In this document: piece by piece, positions 63,356 through 64,000 of the stretch
How positions within the stretch are numbered: position 1 is the stretch's first letter
How the letters are laid out: each line of letters starts with the position of its first letter
Assembly (NCBI RefSeq): GCF_902498845.1
Contig: NZ_CABVLM010000009.1
Span: 124,001 to 188,000, forward strand
DNA: 64,000 nt
Reading direction: 5' to 3'
Origin: Pseudoalteromonas rhizosphaerae
GTDB taxonomy: Bacteria > Pseudomonadota > Gammaproteobacteria > Enterobacterales > Alteromonadaceae
The notes under the pieces: model-generated
Databases searched by the model: none
What the model was told of the DNA's origin: nothing
The model's input: the letters and a program-made list of their open reading frames with translations, nothing else
Made by a program: the position numbers and the translations under genes

Positions 63356-64000
63356 AATAACTTTAGAGCAATGGCGTATGTTTAGGGCTGTGGTTGAACA
63401 TGGCGGTTTTAATCAAGCATCACTAAAAATTTATAAAAGCCAATCAAGTATTCACAATGCTGTTGGTAAAATTGAGACCGCTTTAGGTGTTAAGTTATTT
63501 ACTATTGAAGGACGTAAAACCGTGATCACCGAAGCTGGTGAGATGATGATGCGCCGCGCTAATTACCTACTCGATGAAGCCGCCAAAATAGAAGCAATTG
63601 GGCAGACCCTCAGTGAGGGGATTGAAAGCAAATTACGTATTGCTGTTGATGAAGTTTTTCCGCAAGCACTGCTTTATAAAGTACTCAACAATACCTCGGC
63701 AATGTATCCATTATTACGTATTGAATTATACGAATCAGTACTGACTGGCGCGAATGAATTACTAGAGAACACCAGTGCCGATATTGCAATATCGGGATTC
63801 ACTGGCAAAGCCGGGTTTAGTGAAGAGTTGTGCAATATCGAGTTTACTGCTGTTGCGCACCCAGATCATGCGTTACATAGCATCACCCGACCTATCACCC
63901 TTGAAGATTTAAAATCGCACCGACAAATTGTGGTACGCGATTCAGCCTTACACAATAAACAAGACGGTGGCTGGTTAGGTGCCGACCAGCGCTGGACAGT
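63348..64000 (+). CDS. LysR family transcriptional regulator, truncated by window end
   Basis: First 217 codons visible, overlapping the antiporter stop by eight bases. N-terminal winged helix (about 4-62: LEQWRMFRAVVEHGGFNQASLKIYKSQSSIHNAVGKIE) and the start of the substrate-binding domain (about 90 onward: LRIAVDEVFP). The gene runs off the right edge. It might control the antiporter, though LysR genes usually control a divergent neighbour. Confidence 0.92.
   Translation, partial: MLKITLEQWRMFRAVVEHGGFNQASLKIYKSQSSIHNAVGKIETALGVKLFTIEGRKTVITEAGEMMMRRANYLLDEAAKIEAIGQTLSEGIESKLRIAVDEVFPQALLYKVLNNTSAMYPLLRIELYESVLTGANELLENTSADIAISGFTGKAGFSEELCNIEFTAVAHPDHALHSITRPITLEDLKSHRQIVVRDSALHNKQDGGWLGADQRWT

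Noticed and set aside
1-64000. tRNA or rRNA genes, integrase, transposase
   Set aside because: None could be recognised on reading the window; the repeat element at 32731 has no coding content.

Overview
The window looks like a chromosome segment of a marine gammaproteobacterium of the Alteromonadales, most likely Pseudoalteromonas or a close relative. I infer this from moderately AT-rich DNA, the mix of TctCBA, oligopeptidase B, YaeQ, PepSY/DUF2271/DUF4198 and RND genes, and protein-level familiarity; no rRNA or tRNA gene is present to confirm it.

Layout. (1) 1-6035, minus strand: a tricarboxylate/organic-acid uptake operon (porin, TctC, TctB, TctA) followed by its CitA/DcuS-type sensor kinase and the first codons of the partner response regulator. 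(2) 6315-7961: a chemoreceptor. (3) 8122-20189, plus strand: a self-contained module with a secreted beta-lactamase-fold protein, a MacAB-like ABC exporter, an NtrC-class sigma-54 activator, its histidine kinase and a large DUF3857/transglutaminase membrane protein. The first two transcription units each carry a matching upstream activator site (TCCCA-N4-TGGGA plus a half-site 20 bp upstream) and a good -24/-12 promoter at the same distance. (4) 20285-20570: a consensus sigma-70 promoter overlapped by Fur boxes, driving a short non-coding transcript that ends at a terminator, a candidate iron-responsive small RNA. (5) About 21600-32700: an AT-rich accessory island between rbgA and yaeQ with genes of defence character: an Hsp90-like/histidine-kinase ATPase fused in one 1008-residue protein, a large receiver-domain partner, a C5 DNA methyltransferase, a three-gene GTPase operon, several unknown genes and an AlpA-type regulator. 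A 262-bp element with terminal inverted repeats (32731-32992) closes its right side. (6) 33034-37747: yaeQ, lipase-like hydrolase, small membrane protein, dps, an unknown and oligopeptidase B. (7) 37850-38635: a chitin-binding GbpA-like protein lacking its LPMO domain, preceded by a c-di-GMP-I (GEMM) riboswitch. (8) 38764-43739: an RND efflux pair and a decayed adaptor-protein gene. (9) 43748-54051: PhzF, a pilin with a PilC-like partner, PQ-loop protein, Fur-linked PepSY protein, metallopeptidase/propeller/barrel protein, paired bPH2 proteins and a hexose-6-phosphate mutarotase. (10) 54387-64000: MarR regulator, porin, a Fur-linked YbaN/PepSY/DUF2271/DUF4198 cluster, a repeat-rich lipoprotein, pirin, a Kef-type antiporter and a truncated LysR gene.

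The most unusual parts are the sigma-54 exporter circuit, the candidate Fur-controlled RNA, the riboswitch in front of a truncated chitin-binding gene, and the ATPase/receiver/methyltransferase island. All calls come from reading the sequence; no database or structure search was run.
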